The notes: a model not told the origin generated them from the letters alone. A DNA stretch of 64,000 nucleotides from Hyphomicrobiales bacterium (GCA_021775755.1 JAJFHE010000047.1:1-64000), one strand, 5' to 3'. Positions 34,001 to 43,013 are shown, counted from the stretch's first letter. A program made the numbers and translations.

Positions 34001-35038
34001 GATGCCGCCTTGCTTCGCGGGCTCGTGTCGTTATCGGGAGACGTTTCAGGCAGCGGGCGCAGCATGCGCGGCCTCGTGTCGACGCTGTCGGGCGGCGGCG
34101 AGTTGACACTGACGCAGGCGTATTTGGCAGGCGTTGCGCCACAATCGCTTGCAGAAGCGCTTGGTGCATCGACCAGCGTGCCGGAACTCGAAACTACGCT
34201 TGCCAGTCAGCTGGGCTCCGGCGAAATGTCCGTGCCGCGGCTTGCCGGCCGCTATTCGATCAAGGACGGTGTCGCACAATTCGTGCCGTTGCGGTTCGAG
34301 ACCGATGGCGCGGACGGCATCGTCGAGGCCCGTTTCGACCTTCCCGCCTGGACGCTGCGTGCGCAATCGTGGGTCGGGTTGACGGAACACCCGGACGCAC
34401 CCGATCTCGGCATTGTCTATTCTGGCTCAATGGCATCGCCGCAGCGTAGCTTCGAGTTCGCCGACCTGCGCTCGCACTTTACGGTTCTGGCACTGGCGGA
34501 GGGCATGCGGCAGCTCGAAGAGCTGCAACGCCAGGAAGAAGCGCAACTGGCGCGTATTGAAGAGTTCGAACGCCGCGCCCGCGAGCAGGCCCGCCGGCGG
34601 GCCTTTGAACGGGCGCAAAGCATTGTCCGCGCCGGAGCGGGTGTTGAAATCCGCCCACGTGCGGCGCCCGGTGTAGGCGGCAGTTTGGAGGGCGCCGAGG
34701 CGACGGCGTCCATTACGCCGTCTCAACCCGAGCCCGCCGAAGCTCCTGCTGCCGCGCCGGAGCCGCAGCAACCTGAAACACTGGCGTCCGCGCCGACGCT
34801 GGAGGACGGTGAGGTTATACGGCTTCCCGAACCAGAACCCGCCCCTGAGCCTGAAAACGAAGTGGTTGTCATAGAAATTCCGCAAGCCGTGCGGCCGGCT
34901 GAAGCGCCGCGTATCATCGTCCCTGCACAGCCCGCCCAACCGCCCGCGGAGAGCGAGCCCGCCGAGGCACCCGCTCAGCCGTCCTCGACCGGAGGTGCTG
35001 ACGTGTTCTCCAACAATCCCAACGATATTCTGAAATAG
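31079..35038 (+). CDS. Giant AsmA-family protein
   Basis: The 1319-residue protein has one N-terminal membrane anchor (LLLLAGLLVVVLCTALVAPF, about 5-24), then the AsmA N-terminal pattern FIDWSQYRGQIEAYARQLTG and repeated beta-rich segments, and an AsmA_2-like C-terminal part (about 900-1130). A coiled-coil, Arg/Glu-rich stretch (about 1140-1190) and a Pro/Glu/Ala-rich tail (about 1215-1319) end the chain. AsmA-family proteins are inner-membrane-anchored periplasmic proteins implicated in lipid transport to, or assembly of, the outer membrane. ATG 31079 with GGGG 7 nt upstream is preferred over GTG 31058. The last 64 nt overlap the convergent ribbon-helix-helix gene. Confidence 0.85.
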   Translation: MRSPLLLLAGLLVVVLCTALVAPFFIDWSQYRGQIEAYARQLTGRHVELAGDIDIRLLPTPNVHLTMLRIGGGSQDDGGGAPLLDAENVAVEIALNPLLKGQIEITSVILDNPVFVLEHTGGGEGNWSIEPSGDIPALFGADNIALNRAVIRNGVVHLRDTTRAGNASLENVELEISAPSLAGPYRVRGSMEHEDVPIAISVATGKRRDTAELPLSIKLVQQDGSGPTYSFDGYQKNDETGPHVDGLLTVQAGKPETPEDAAAAETHLPYVLVARLVGTLAQFKLDNISLLLDEDDAATEVTGAVEAALGDVMSLSVRLAAGHLDFDRLAATRGLGAGDLVPDLALVDDLTGLVALLPLDLDARLSFRAAALTIAGETADTLRFDSSFRDGVLRVDRLAGRLPGRGDLSVDDARYEIRDDGAAFVGGFALRSRDTRGLLRWAAPQLGNWLDAMPASLKGRSELSGTIRVEGSGIDLVDARFEQRDGTITGALGIDPGERPVVRADLRFDQLLVDKIIPTAAPAGEDVRGNLRQAAVYALEAFLPEMARAYDAQVKVSADRIAWSGYSGETFSLAATLDEGTLRLSELAVSGFNDVTISASGQLTWPEGHLRGALQSEIETPRTGALVELVASDIEMLAGGADTDGLAQRLSPAKIGAAVSLNGSGDGTRLSYELDADLGALQVSSSGYVEGDLETPENNRLDLEARISGRNDNDILAFAGIETVPGADSGEVRDLLLLQLGGPLREGATATAVLSVLDSRIAAEGVVQFADGAGKTSGEVTVDAESSDVLLGAFGFVSEDEDGFGPVHLAGTLLGQGLIFDVPSFGGRLGALDTGFNGTLDLSAPVPLATGNLTLSSVSLPGLLQHTLGVAPDAGGEWPATAFSTRAAAMMALDVVVFAGELELNEGITAYSVTGRVEALDGKVAVSAASMDLFGGRLTVDGEVERTGGPLRASARYALENAQAGDLAAGNGNDDAALLRGLVSLSGDVSGSGRSMRGLVSTLSGGGELTLTQAYLAGVAPQSLAEALGASTSVPELETTLASQLGSGEMSVPRLAGRYSIKDGVAQFVPLRFETDGADGIVEARFDLPAWTLRAQSWVGLTEHPDAPDLGIVYSGSMASPQRSFEFADLRSHFTVLALAEGMRQLEELQRQEEAQLARIEEFERRAREQARRRAFERAQSIVRAGAGVEIRPRAAPGVGGSLEGAEATASITPSQPEPAEAPAAAPEPQQPETLASAPTLEDGEVIRLPEPEPAPEPENEVVVIEIPQAVRPAEAPRIIVPAQPAQPPAESEPAEAPAQPSSTGGADVFSNNPNDILK

Positions 35039-35232
35039 CCGAGCGCATAGACTCGTGCGGCCGACGAAAGACCGGAGTCCTGGCGCAGCGCGTCGATTTC
35101 TTCGAGCAGCGCCGCAACTGACACACCGCGTTCGCGGCAGATACCGCGCAACGCATCCCAGAATTCAGGTTCAAGCGAGATGCTTGTGCTGTGGCCGGCG
35201 ATCGTCACGGACCGCTTGACCGGGCGCGTCAT
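34975..35232 (-). CDS. Ribbon-helix-helix domain protein
   Basis: The 85-residue protein reads KRSVTIAGHSTSISLEPEFW near its N-terminus, the pattern of the RHH_4 family of small putative DNA-binding proteins common in alphaproteobacteria. The beta strand (SVTIAG, TSISL) and two helices (EPEFWDALRGICRERG, SVAALLEEIDALR) fit that fold. Its ATG directly follows the TAG stop of fumC (35233-35235), so the two are almost certainly one operon. The last 21 codons and stop lie antisense to the end of the AsmA gene. Target unknown. Confidence 0.8.
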   Translation of the reverse strand: MTRPVKRSVTIAGHSTSISLEPEFWDALRGICRERGVSVAALLEEIDALRQDSGLSSAARVYALGYFRISLGLLENTSAPPVEDG

Positions 35233-36624
35233 CTACTTCGGCCCGATCATTTCCTCAGGCCGAACCACTTCATCGAACTCTTCGCCGGTGACGTAGCCGA
35301 GCCGCAGTGCTTCCTCGCGCAGTGTCGTACCGTTTTTGTGAGCCGTTTTGGCGACTTCCGTTGCCCTGTCGTATCCGATTTTGGGGGCAAGCGCGGTCAC
35401 CAGCATGAGTGAGCGCTGCATCAAGGCGGCGATCTGCTCTTCGTTGGCCTTGGTGCCGACAATGCAGTTGTCGGTAAAGCTCACGGCTGCATCGGCGATG
35501 AGGCGAATGGACTGCAGCACGTTGTAGGCGATGACGGGTTTGAAAACATTGAGCTCAAAATGGCCCTGGCTGCCGGCGATGGTGACGGCCGTATGATTGC
35601 CCATGACTTGAGCGCACACCATGGTCAGCGCCTCGCACTGGGTGGGGTTGACCTTGCCCGGCATGATCGATGACCCAGGCTCGTTTTCAGGCAGTGACAG
35701 TTCGCCAAGGCCTGAACGGGGGCCGGAGCCCAGCAGTCTGACGTCGTTTGCGATCTTGAAGAGACTTGCAGCGATCGTATTGGCAACGCCTGAAAACTCG
35801 ACCATGGCGTCGTGGGCGGCGAGCGCCTCGAATTTGTTGGGCGCGGTCACGAAAGGGAGGCCGGTGATGTCGGCGACGTGCGCTGCAAAGGTTTCGGCGA
35901 ATTCCGGTTTGGCATTGAGACCGGTGCCGACCGCCGTACCGCCCTGCGCCAGCGGGTAGAGCCTCGGCAGGGCATCCCCCACCCGGGCGATGGAAAGGCG
36001 CAACTGTTCGGCATAGCCTGAGAACTCCTGTCCCAAAGTCAGTGGCGTCGCATCCTGCAAATGCGTGCGGCCGATCTTGATGATTGAGCTCCATTCTTCG
36101 GCCTTGGCGGCGAGGGCGGCGCGCAGGTGTTCAAGGGAGGGGGTCAGCCGGTGTGCGATTTCTTCGACCGTTGCAATGTGCATTGCGGTCGGGAACGTGT
36201 CGTTCGACGATTGCGAGCGGTTGCAGTGATCATTCGGGTGGACGGGTTCCTTGCTGCCCATCACGCCGCCCATCAGCTCGATGGCGCGGTTGGAGATCAC
36301 TTCGTTGGAGTTCATGTTGGACTGTGTGCCCGATCCGGTCTGCCACACGACAAGGGGGAAGTTGTCGTTGAGTTTTCCCTCGATAACCTCGTTCGCCGCT
36401 TCGGCGATGGCTTTGCCGACGGTTTCGTCGAGATTGCCGAGTTCCATGTTGGCCAGAGCCGCGGCGCGCTTGATGATGCCGAGCGCGCGGACCAGGGGCA
36501 CCGGCATCGTTTCGTTACCAATCTTGAAATTGCCGAGTGAGCGTTGGGTCTGGGCGCCCCAGTATTTGTCCGCCGGGACTTCGAGAGGGCCAAAGGAATC
36601 GGTTTCCGTACGTGTCGTTGTCAT
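35233..36624 (-). CDS. fumC: Class II fumarate hydratase
   Basis: The 463-residue protein matches the oxygen-stable, iron-free fumarase of the TCA cycle, which interconverts fumarate and (S)-malate as a homotetramer. The superfamily signature [11 protein letters not shown] lies near 317-327 and supplies the catalytic loop Ser; GSGTQSNMN (about 97-105) and the conserved [11 protein letters not shown] (about 138-148) bind substrate, and [11 protein letters not shown] (about 184-194) carries the catalytic His. Length is normal. ATG 36624 has GGAGC 5-6 nt upstream. It is transcribed with the ribbon-helix-helix gene that abuts its stop. Confidence 0.97.
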   Translation of the reverse strand: MTTTRTETDSFGPLEVPADKYWGAQTQRSLGNFKIGNETMPVPLVRALGIIKRAAALANMELGNLDETVGKAIAEAANEVIEGKLNDNFPLVVWQTGSGTQSNMNSNEVISNRAIELMGGVMGSKEPVHPNDHCNRSQSSNDTFPTAMHIATVEEIAHRLTPSLEHLRAALAAKAEEWSSIIKIGRTHLQDATPLTLGQEFSGYAEQLRLSIARVGDALPRLYPLAQGGTAVGTGLNAKPEFAETFAAHVADITGLPFVTAPNKFEALAAHDAMVEFSGVANTIAASLFKIANDVRLLGSGPRSGLGELSLPENEPGSSIMPGKVNPTQCEALTMVCAQVMGNHTAVTIAGSQGHFELNVFKPVIAYNVLQSIRLIADAAVSFTDNCIVGTKANEEQIAALMQRSLMLVTALAPKIGYDRATEVAKTAHKNGTTLREEALRLGYVTGEEFDEVVRPEEMIGPK

Positions 36625-36797
36625 GATTGCTCCGCGCGCTTACAGCATGGGGTTGTTGCTCACGACCTAGCACGCCCCATCAATGCGGGCCAGTCTGCGA
36701 GGCTCCAACTTTTGTGCAAACCGGCGCGCACCGGGCGGGTGCTGGGCATGTACGTGTGTTTGCCCTACAACGCATACTCATTCGCAGGAGCGCGCGC

Positions 36798-37544
36798 TTG
36801 GATACCGAAATACTGATCATCATTATGGCCGCCTATCTGGCGGCCGGCCTGGTCAAGGGTGCCACGGGACTTGGCTTCTCCACAACCTGCTTGCCGCTGC
36901 TGGCGCTTGCCATCGGCTTGAAAGACGCGCTGCCGCTCGTCATCATCCCCTCGTTTTCGAGCAATGTGGTGATCATGCGCGCGGCGGGGCACTTCCGCGA
37001 AACGCTGCGGCGGTTCTGGCCTCTCTATGTGGCGCTCGTTCCGGGGTTGGCAGCGGGGCTTTGGGCGCTGTCGGTGGTCGATGGTGCGCAAGCCGCGGCG
37101 GTTCTCGGCGCCGTCTTGATGCTGTACGCGATATATGCGCTGGCCATGAAGCCAAAACCGATGCGAGCGCATCTTGAACGGCCGCTGGCACCCCTGACAG
37201 GCCTCCTGACGGGGTTTGTCAACGGCTTGACCGGGTCGCAGGTTATGCCGCTGTTGCCGTATGTATTTGCTCTTCAGCTCGACCCAAACCGTCTCGTTCA
37301 GGCCATCAACATCTCGTTCACGTCGTCAAGCGTCGTCATGGCAATCGGTTTGTTGCACCTCAACCTGTTCGACAGCGGAGATCTGGCAATCTCGGTTGCG
37401 GGCATTGTGCCAGCCATCGGCGGTGCGGCAATCGGCAACCAGTTGCGCAAACGGCTGATGCCGGAAGTCTTTCGCAAGCTTGTGCTTGTTGTCCTGCTAT
37501 CGCTCGGGGCGGTACTGATCTGGCGTGCGCTGGCGCTCTACTGA
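36798..37544 (+). CDS. TauE/SafE-family membrane permease
   Basis: The 248-residue protein is almost wholly hydrophobic, with about eight predicted membrane segments. It has the TauE/SafE hallmarks GLVKGATGLGFS near the N-terminus and LLTGFVNGLTGSQ in the repeated second half. Members export sulfite, sulfoacetate or other small organosulfur anions; the substrate here is unknown. I chose TTG 36798 because CAGGAG lies 7 nt upstream and the first membrane segment stays whole; upstream readings add a hydrophilic tail and ATG 36825 would cut the first helix. The last 7 nt overlap the convergent mepA stop. Confidence 0.8.
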   Translation: MDTEILIIIMAAYLAAGLVKGATGLGFSTTCLPLLALAIGLKDALPLVIIPSFSSNVVIMRAAGHFRETLRRFWPLYVALVPGLAAGLWALSVVDGAQAAAVLGAVLMLYAIYALAMKPKPMRAHLERPLAPLTGLLTGFVNGLTGSQVMPLLPYVFALQLDPNRLVQAINISFTSSSVVMAIGLLHLNLFDSGDLAISVAGIVPAIGGAAIGNQLRKRLMPEVFRKLVLVVLLSLGAVLIWRALALY

Positions 37545-38455
37545 TCGTCCGCCTGCAGGACCACGGCGCAGTAATCCGGCAGGTCGTTGATGGTCACAGG
37601 TCGTGCTGCTTGTGCGGGATTGGTGTCGGGTTTCGGCTTGTACGGCTCATCCGACAGCCACCAGTTCAGCTCGCCGCCGCAGCCATCGCCGGCAGGAGGG
37701 GGCTGTTGATTGCGGCAGTTGTTGCTACCGCCCGGACAAGCCAGGCGCACATGAAAATGATAGTGGTGCCCATACCATGGACGCACAACGCGCAGCCATG
37801 AGCGGTCTCCTGTTGCCCAACGGCACAGTTCTTTTTTGATCGCTGGATGCACGAAAATGCGCGCAACTTCCGAATTGGAGGCGGCGCGGCGGATCAGTCT
37901 TGCGTGGCGCTCGGTCCAGACTTCGGAATTTATGCTGGTGCGGCCCGATATCACCGAAGTGGAGCTTATGTCTTCGCGTTCGCGGCGCGACAGTTCGCGT
38001 CCGGGGGAGGCGCGCAGCCAGATATCCGCGTCGAGCCCGATCTGATGACTTGCATGGCCGGTCAGCATCGGGCCGCCGCGTGGTTGTGACAGATCGCCAA
38101 CCAGCAGTCCTGGCCAGTCTCCGTTCTCGACCGCTTCGCGGGCGAGGCGTTCCAGATAGCCGATCAGGGCGGGATGGCCCCAGTTACGATTGCGTGACAG
38201 GCGCATCGCCTGCCAGTGCGACCCGGTCGTCGCCAGTTCGCGGCCTCCGGCCAGACAGCCGCGCGCGTACGAACCTTCCGATCTTGGTGCAAGATTTGCC
38301 GGTAAATCTTTGTGGCCAAACAAAAGTTTGGCCGGTTTCTCCCAGGGGAGTGGGTAATTCACTACTTCGGCGTAAGCATCGGGCAAACTTGCCGTCCAAC
38401 CGATCACCGCAACGGCCATCGCACAGACCATGATTTGCGCCAGACGCTTCCGCAT
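37538..38455 (-). CDS. mepA: Penicillin-insensitive murein endopeptidase
   Basis: The 305-residue protein has a signal peptide (IMVCAMAVAVIGWTASLPDAYA) followed by the MepA/LAS-type zinc peptidase core. Metal ligands are visible in GHASHQIGLDADIW (about 130-143) and PWYGHHYHFHVRL (about 222-234). MepA cleaves D-Ala-meso-DAP cross-links in peptidoglycan and acts in the periplasm. Six Cys residues are spread over the chain, fitting a disulfide-bonded periplasmic enzyme. ATG 38455 has a strong ribosome site (GGGAGGACAAGCT) and gives a proper signal peptide; the longer reading to 38512 adds 19 Gly-rich residues and is unlikely. Confidence 0.92.
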   Translation of the reverse strand: MRKRLAQIMVCAMAVAVIGWTASLPDAYAEVVNYPLPWEKPAKLLFGHKDLPANLAPRSEGSYARGCLAGGRELATTGSHWQAMRLSRNRNWGHPALIGYLERLAREAVENGDWPGLLVGDLSQPRGGPMLTGHASHQIGLDADIWLRASPGRELSRREREDISSTSVISGRTSINSEVWTERHARLIRRAASNSEVARIFVHPAIKKELCRWATGDRSWLRVVRPWYGHHYHFHVRLACPGGSNNCRNQQPPPAGDGCGGELNWWLSDEPYKPKPDTNPAQAARPVTINDLPDYCAVVLQADDQ

Positions 38456-38609
38456 AGCTTGTCCTCCCGATCGACCGGCACCGCCGTTACCGTAGTACAC
38501 ATTCGTGCCCATCGTGTTTATGCGTTTAGTTCCTAAGGCTTTGTCAACCCGTCGCTGGTATACCTGCCACGTCGAAACTTAAGTGTTTAAGGGCTCGTTC
38601 GGGGGCTGA

Positions 38610-41096
38610 GTGCATAAGTCCATTCCAGTGCTGTGCGGGTTACTCGTATCATTGATGATCCTCGCCATCGTAGCAGGCGCCGATCACTCAGGTGCCGAAC
38701 GCGCACGCGAACTGCGGGTCGCCGACTGGCTGGACACAACGCGCGGCAGTCTTGAAAGCAATGTCAATAACAGGCTCAATCTGATTTGGGGGCTTGAGGC
38801 GTTCGTCATCGGCAACCCCGATTTCACCGAGCACGAGTTTCACGAGTTCGCCGCCGCCCTCGAAAGGCGATGGAACGGCATCCGCAGCGTACAGCTGGCG
38901 CCGGGCGGAATGGTGAGATATCTCTCCAAACGGCGCGAAAACGATCCGGCTCTGGGCATCGGTCTGTTTGCAAGCATGTATTGGCGCCCGGCAGTTTCCC
39001 GTGCGATGCAGGAGCGCCGCTATGTGGTCGCCGGCCCATTGCCGCTTGCGGAAAACTCCCGTGGCATTGTCGGCCGGATGCCGATCTTCGTGAGCGATGG
39101 CGAAGGTGCGGACCGCTTGTGGGGTTTTGCCCAGGTGATTATCGACATCGACGAACTTCTGCAGGAAGTGGAGCTCCACCGCAATTTCGACGACTTCAGT
39201 TTCGCGCTTCGAGGCGAAGACGGCGACGGGTTCGATGGCGCTGTCTTTCACGGCGCGGCGGGCGTTTTCGAAGCCAAGGATGTAATCGTCAAACGGATTG
39301 TGCTGCCCGGTGGCGGCAGTTGGGTTCTCGGTGCGCGAGCGGCGCCGACCTGGTTTGGCCCCTGGGAAGGCCGCTATACTTTGTGGGGGCTTGGTCTGGT
39401 GCTTGCGCTTATTGGCGGCGGCCTGACAGTGCTTGTCCTGCGCTGGCCGCAACGGCTGCAAAGTGCTGTCATCAACGCGACCGTGGAACTGGAACACAGC
39501 CAGCAGCATTACCGGCAGCTTTGCCAGGTCGCGCCGACGGGTATCTACCAAGCTGATCACCTCGGAAACATCGTGTTCGCAAACGACCGGTTCAGGGAAA
39601 TCCTCGGTATCGACAAGAAGGATGTCTCAGAAGCCGATTGGAACGCCCGCATTCATCCCGACGATCTCGAAGCGGCGAACGAGGAGTGGGACCAGGCCGT
39701 CGGCACCGGAAAGTCTTACTGCGTCTACCGATATCTTCACGATGATGGCCGCATCGTGTGGGTCATCGACCGGGCGATGGCATCTTCCCATGACGCCGTG
39801 GGCCGCGTCACCGGTTTCATCGGAACGCTGACCGAGATCACGCAGCAAAAGGAAATCGAAGCGGCGCTGGAAGTCGCGAGGGTGGACGCAGAACGCGCCA
39901 ACAATGCCAAGAGCGAATTCCTGGCCTCCATGAGCCATGAAATCCGCACACCGCTCAACGGCATCATCGGAATGCTGCACGCCGTGCTTTCGGGCGATAT
40001 TGACGGCAGTTTGCGCGAGCGTCTCGAGGTGGTCAGACGCTCCGGCGATGTGTTGCTGGATATCCTGAACGATCTGCTCGATATTTCCAAAATCGAAGCG
40101 GGCAAACTCGACGTCGAGATGCGCAGTTTCGACATGACCTCGATCGTTCGCGAAGTTGTTGAGTTGTGGCAAAGCCGGGCGATCGAAAAAGGCCTGACAC
40201 TGCGCGTAAAGCTGCCTGATGCCGAAAGTCCGTTGGCCAGTGGAGATGCGAACAGGGCGCGGCAGGTGCTGTCAAACCTTGTCAGCAATGCGGTTAAGTT
40301 CTCCGATGCAGGAGAAATCTGTATCACGGTCGAAACACAGGCGGCAGGAGTTGACCGGACTGCCTTGCGGATCTCCGTTGCCGACCAGGGCGTGGGGATA
40401 AGCAAACAGGATCGAGATGTAATCTTTGAAAAGTTCGGCCAGGGCCACGAGCATGGAAACCGCCAAATTCAAGGTACCGGACTTGGTCTTGCCATCAGCA
40501 GGGAACTGGTGCAGCTGATGGGCGGCGAAATTGGAGCTGAGGTTCGTGCGGGCAGGGGCGCGCTGTTCTGGTTCACGCTGGCAGCCGATCTGTCGGCAGT
40601 GGCCGCAGCGGTGGACGACACGCCGACGGCTCCCGCTGATGAATACGGCAATGCCGAGATGCCTTTCGGGAAATTGAACATTCTCATCGCGGAAGACAAT
40701 GCGATGAACCGGATGGTGATCTCGGCAATACTTGAACAACCCGGGCTTGATCTGGACCTCGTTGAAGATGGTCCAACCGTGGTGAAACGGGCGGCCGATC
40801 GGCACTATGATCTTATTTTGATGGACATTCGTATGCCGGGGATGGACGGCGTTGAGGCGACACGCGCAATCCGCTCGTCTTCGGGCCCGTGCGCTGATGT
40901 GCCGATCATTGCCCTGACCGCCAATGCGATGCCCGAGGAACGTTCCGCCTACCTGGCGGCGGGCATTGACGACTGCGTGACCAAACCAATCGTGCCAAAA
41001 GACTTGTTCGCGGCAATTGCGTCGGGCGCCGCCAGAGCCCTGCGCGCCAAAGCCGCCGGCTCATCCAAATCCACTCAGGCGGCTCGCGCTTCCTGA
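38610..41096 (+). CDS. CHASE-PAS hybrid sensor histidine kinase
   Basis: The 828-residue protein has an N-terminal membrane helix (about 5-25), an extracytoplasmic CHASE-like sensor (about 60-230) and a second membrane helix (LWGLGLVLALIGGGLTVLVL, about 258-277). A PAS domain (about 300-420), HisKA (His443 in SMSHEIRTPLNG), HATPase_c (GTGLGLAISRELV, about 620-650) and a receiver domain (about 695-810; Asp739 in LMDIRMPGMDG) follow. It should autophosphorylate in response to a periplasmic ligand and relay phosphate internally. No response regulator or Hpt gene is adjacent, so its output is unknown. The start is GTG 38610 with a G-rich ribosome site. Confidence 0.9.
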   Translation: MHKSIPVLCGLLVSLMILAIVAGADHSGAERARELRVADWLDTTRGSLESNVNNRLNLIWGLEAFVIGNPDFTEHEFHEFAAALERRWNGIRSVQLAPGGMVRYLSKRRENDPALGIGLFASMYWRPAVSRAMQERRYVVAGPLPLAENSRGIVGRMPIFVSDGEGADRLWGFAQVIIDIDELLQEVELHRNFDDFSFALRGEDGDGFDGAVFHGAAGVFEAKDVIVKRIVLPGGGSWVLGARAAPTWFGPWEGRYTLWGLGLVLALIGGGLTVLVLRWPQRLQSAVINATVELEHSQQHYRQLCQVAPTGIYQADHLGNIVFANDRFREILGIDKKDVSEADWNARIHPDDLEAANEEWDQAVGTGKSYCVYRYLHDDGRIVWVIDRAMASSHDAVGRVTGFIGTLTEITQQKEIEAALEVARVDAERANNAKSEFLASMSHEIRTPLNGIIGMLHAVLSGDIDGSLRERLEVVRRSGDVLLDILNDLLDISKIEAGKLDVEMRSFDMTSIVREVVELWQSRAIEKGLTLRVKLPDAESPLASGDANRARQVLSNLVSNAVKFSDAGEICITVETQAAGVDRTALRISVADQGVGISKQDRDVIFEKFGQGHEHGNRQIQGTGLGLAISRELVQLMGGEIGAEVRAGRGALFWFTLAADLSAVAAAVDDTPTAPADEYGNAEMPFGKLNILIAEDNAMNRMVISAILEQPGLDLDLVEDGPTVVKRAADRHYDLILMDIRMPGMDGVEATRAIRSSSGPCADVPIIALTANAMPEERSAYLAAGIDDCVTKPIVPKDLFAAIASGAARALRAKAAGSSKSTQAARAS

Positions 41097-41130
41097 CCGC
41101 GTGCCGGCGCGCTCAAGCGGTGCGCCGTGG

Positions 41131-41661
41131 TTATTTTCGGAACGTATCCAGCCGCACGATGTTGGTATTCGATGCTTCCTGCTCCGACAACACAGGTTCG
41201 GAACCTGCCGCGGACTGTTCGTCGCCACCGGCAACGCGCGCCTGCACGGTTGTTTCATCATCCACATCGTCGGTTTTCAGGTCGAGTTCAGCGTTCTCGT
41301 TCGCTTCGCCGATTTCAAACTGAAGGCCGAACTGCACGCTCGGGTCGAAGAAACCCTTGATCGCGGCGAATGGCACGGTGAGCTTTTCGGGAATGTTCTC
41401 GAAACTCAGCTCTACATGGAACCGGTCCTCCAGCACTTCCAGCCCCCAGTACTGGTGCTGCAGCACGATTGTCATTTCCTTGGGATACTGTTTGCCGAGC
41501 CGTTCGGAAATTTTTACACCGGGCGCTTCGGTTTCGAAGGCGATGTAGAAATGGTGTTCACCGGGAAGCCCGGTACGTTCCACACGTTTCAGGGCAAACC
41601 TTACGACCCCTTTCAGCGCGTCCTGCGCCAGCAAGTCGTACCGCATCAAGTCTTCAGCCAT
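41131..41661 (-). CDS. sspB: SspB-family ClpXP adaptor
   Basis: The 176-residue protein matches the alphaproteobacterial SspB family. Its N-terminal substrate-binding domain (about 10-125; RYDLLAQDALKGVVRFALK, then FYIAFETEAPGVKI) grips the ssrA tag, and an acidic linker leads to a short C-terminal ClpX-binding tail (NIVRLDTFRK). It delivers tmRNA-tagged, stalled-ribosome products to ClpXP. The tmRNA gene lies just upstream on the same strand, a fitting neighbour because the adaptor recognises the tag that RNA encodes. ATG 41661 gives the normal family length; the longer reading to 41760 is unlikely. Confidence 0.9.
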   Translation of the reverse strand: MAEDLMRYDLLAQDALKGVVRFALKRVERTGLPGEHHFYIAFETEAPGVKISERLGKQYPKEMTIVLQHQYWGLEVLEDRFHVELSFENIPEKLTVPFAAIKGFFDPSVQFGLQFEIGEANENAELDLKTDDVDDETTVQARVAGGDEQSAAGSEPVLSEQEASNTNIVRLDTFRK

Positions 41662-41769
41662 TGCGCTTCCCGCTTTTGTCCCTCCAGGCGTTGGGCAATA
41701 TTTAGCCCGCGGGACAATAGTTGCTTGATTCGATGGTTTCGAAGAACCCCTAATCCCCAATAAACGCCG

Positions 41770-42100
41770 CGAAGGCAGCGAGGGCTTCTGTTGCCAGGTG
41801 CCCTCTGAACCCCGCCTAGACCTGCTGAGGGCCTAGGACTTTAAGTAGGTACTCGCACTGCATTACGCAGCGAGAGCAGCCTCAGCATAGTTGTCGTTTG
41901 CAACTACTATAATGGCCCGATAACGGCGGAACCATGCCGGGCAAAAACACACCCTTTACGCCCTCGTCGATCCTATTTCACCCCCAGAAAGCGCCGCTGC
42001 GGCGATGCTGGGATTTGGTGGAGGTGCCGGGTACCGCCCCCGGGTCCGATGGGTTTATTACGATGGCCATTTATCGCCATAGTCAGCAGAACTGACAGGT
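41770..42100 (-). ncRNA. ssrA: Transfer-messenger RNA, circularly permuted two-piece alphaproteobacterial type
   Basis: On the minus strand the acceptor piece comes first and ends CACCTCC-A-CCA (42026 to 42016), after a T-arm-like GGACCCGGGGGCGGTACCC. A short spacer follows, then the coding piece beginning GGGGGTG at 41985. GGGGGTG pairs with CACCTCC to form a seven-pair acceptor stem with one G-U. The reading frame resumes at GCA 41901-41899 and encodes ANDNYAEAALAA, then TAA at 41865-41863. This is the permuted gene order known in alphaproteobacteria, matured into two RNAs by removal of the spacer. Outer ends are estimates; a TATATT box lies just upstream, near 42105. The remainder of the 535-nt gap between sspB and the CPBP gene shows nothing else I recognise. 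Confidence 0.93.
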
Positions 42101-42196
42101 TCAATATAGGCGCTAATTGTTACCAAAAAAAGGCCCGCGTTGCGGCATTGCACAGGGCAGTGGAAACTGTGCGAATCGAACTATGATTACAACCAC

Positions 42197-42997
42197 ATGA
42201 GCGATCCGACGACACTTCACGATCAGAGCCCGGCCGATACCGGCAGCACGGCACAAAAGACGTTCCGCTGGGGCCCGGGCATGACCATTGCCTGGCTTGT
42301 GGCCATTGGCATCTTGACGACAGTGCTTGTGATCGGGCTGGGCGTTGCCATCGTGTTCATTGAATTCGCGGTCGGCGACGGGCGGCCGGGTGACACAGGC
42401 GTCGAGGCGATGACCCTGGTTTTCCAGCGCAGTATGGAGAACAATCTTGGCGTACTGACCGCGGCTCAGGCGCTTATCCTGATTGGTCTGGTGCTTCTCG
42501 TGACGCGTTCCAGGGGTACATTGACACGCACCGGGATGCTGGCGCTGCAACGCATTTCGGCCGGGTATTTGGTGAAATGGACACTCGTCGCGATTGGCGC
42601 CGTCTTCATCCTCTCCGAAGTGCCGCAAATATTCATCGACATCGGACAGGAGACGGCGCTTGAGTGGCTCGGCATTTTACAGCCGGTGTGGCTCGGGATG
42701 TTCATACTGGTGGTGCTGGCGCCTCTATCTGAGGAGCTGTTGTTCCGCGGGTTCGTCTACGGCGGCCTTGCGCCCTCGCCTATTGGCCCAATCGGGGCGA
42801 TCATCGTTACGTCACTCGTGTGGACGGTGATCCATGTGCAGTATGACTGGCTTGTTATGACGCAGATCTTCATTTACGGGGTCGTATTCGGAGTGGTGCG
42901 CTGGCAGTCGGGCTCATTGTGGCCGTCCGTTGCCGCGCATGCTGTGATAAACTTGCTGGCGGGCCTGATTTACTACGGCGGATATGGCGGCGCCTAA
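42197..42997 (+). CDS. CPBP-family intramembrane metalloprotease
   Basis: The 266-residue protein has about six hydrophobic segments and the CPBP (CAAX protease and bacteriocin-processing/Abi) motifs: SEELLFRGF (about 178-186, the EExxxR motif), an HxxxD-like HVQYD (about 213-217) and a last His in AAHAVINL (about 245-252). These residues build the intramembrane zinc site or active site of the family. Substrate unknown. ATG 42197 begins MSDPTT; a longer reading to 42140 has no ribosome site. thyA follows 57 bp downstream on the same strand. Confidence 0.85.
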   Translation: MSDPTTLHDQSPADTGSTAQKTFRWGPGMTIAWLVAIGILTTVLVIGLGVAIVFIEFAVGDGRPGDTGVEAMTLVFQRSMENNLGVLTAAQALILIGLVLLVTRSRGTLTRTGMLALQRISAGYLVKWTLVAIGAVFILSEVPQIFIDIGQETALEWLGILQPVWLGMFILVVLAPLSEELLFRGFVYGGLAPSPIGPIGAIIVTSLVWTVIHVQYDWLVMTQIFIYGVVFGVVRWQSGSLWPSVAAHAVINLLAGLIYYGGYGGA

Positions 42998-43013
42998 CCT
43001 ACACATGCGAAAA

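Noticed and set aside
41863-41901. Small protein gene ANDNYAEAALAA
   Set aside because: It is the tag frame of the tmRNA and starts at a resume codon, not at an independent initiation site.
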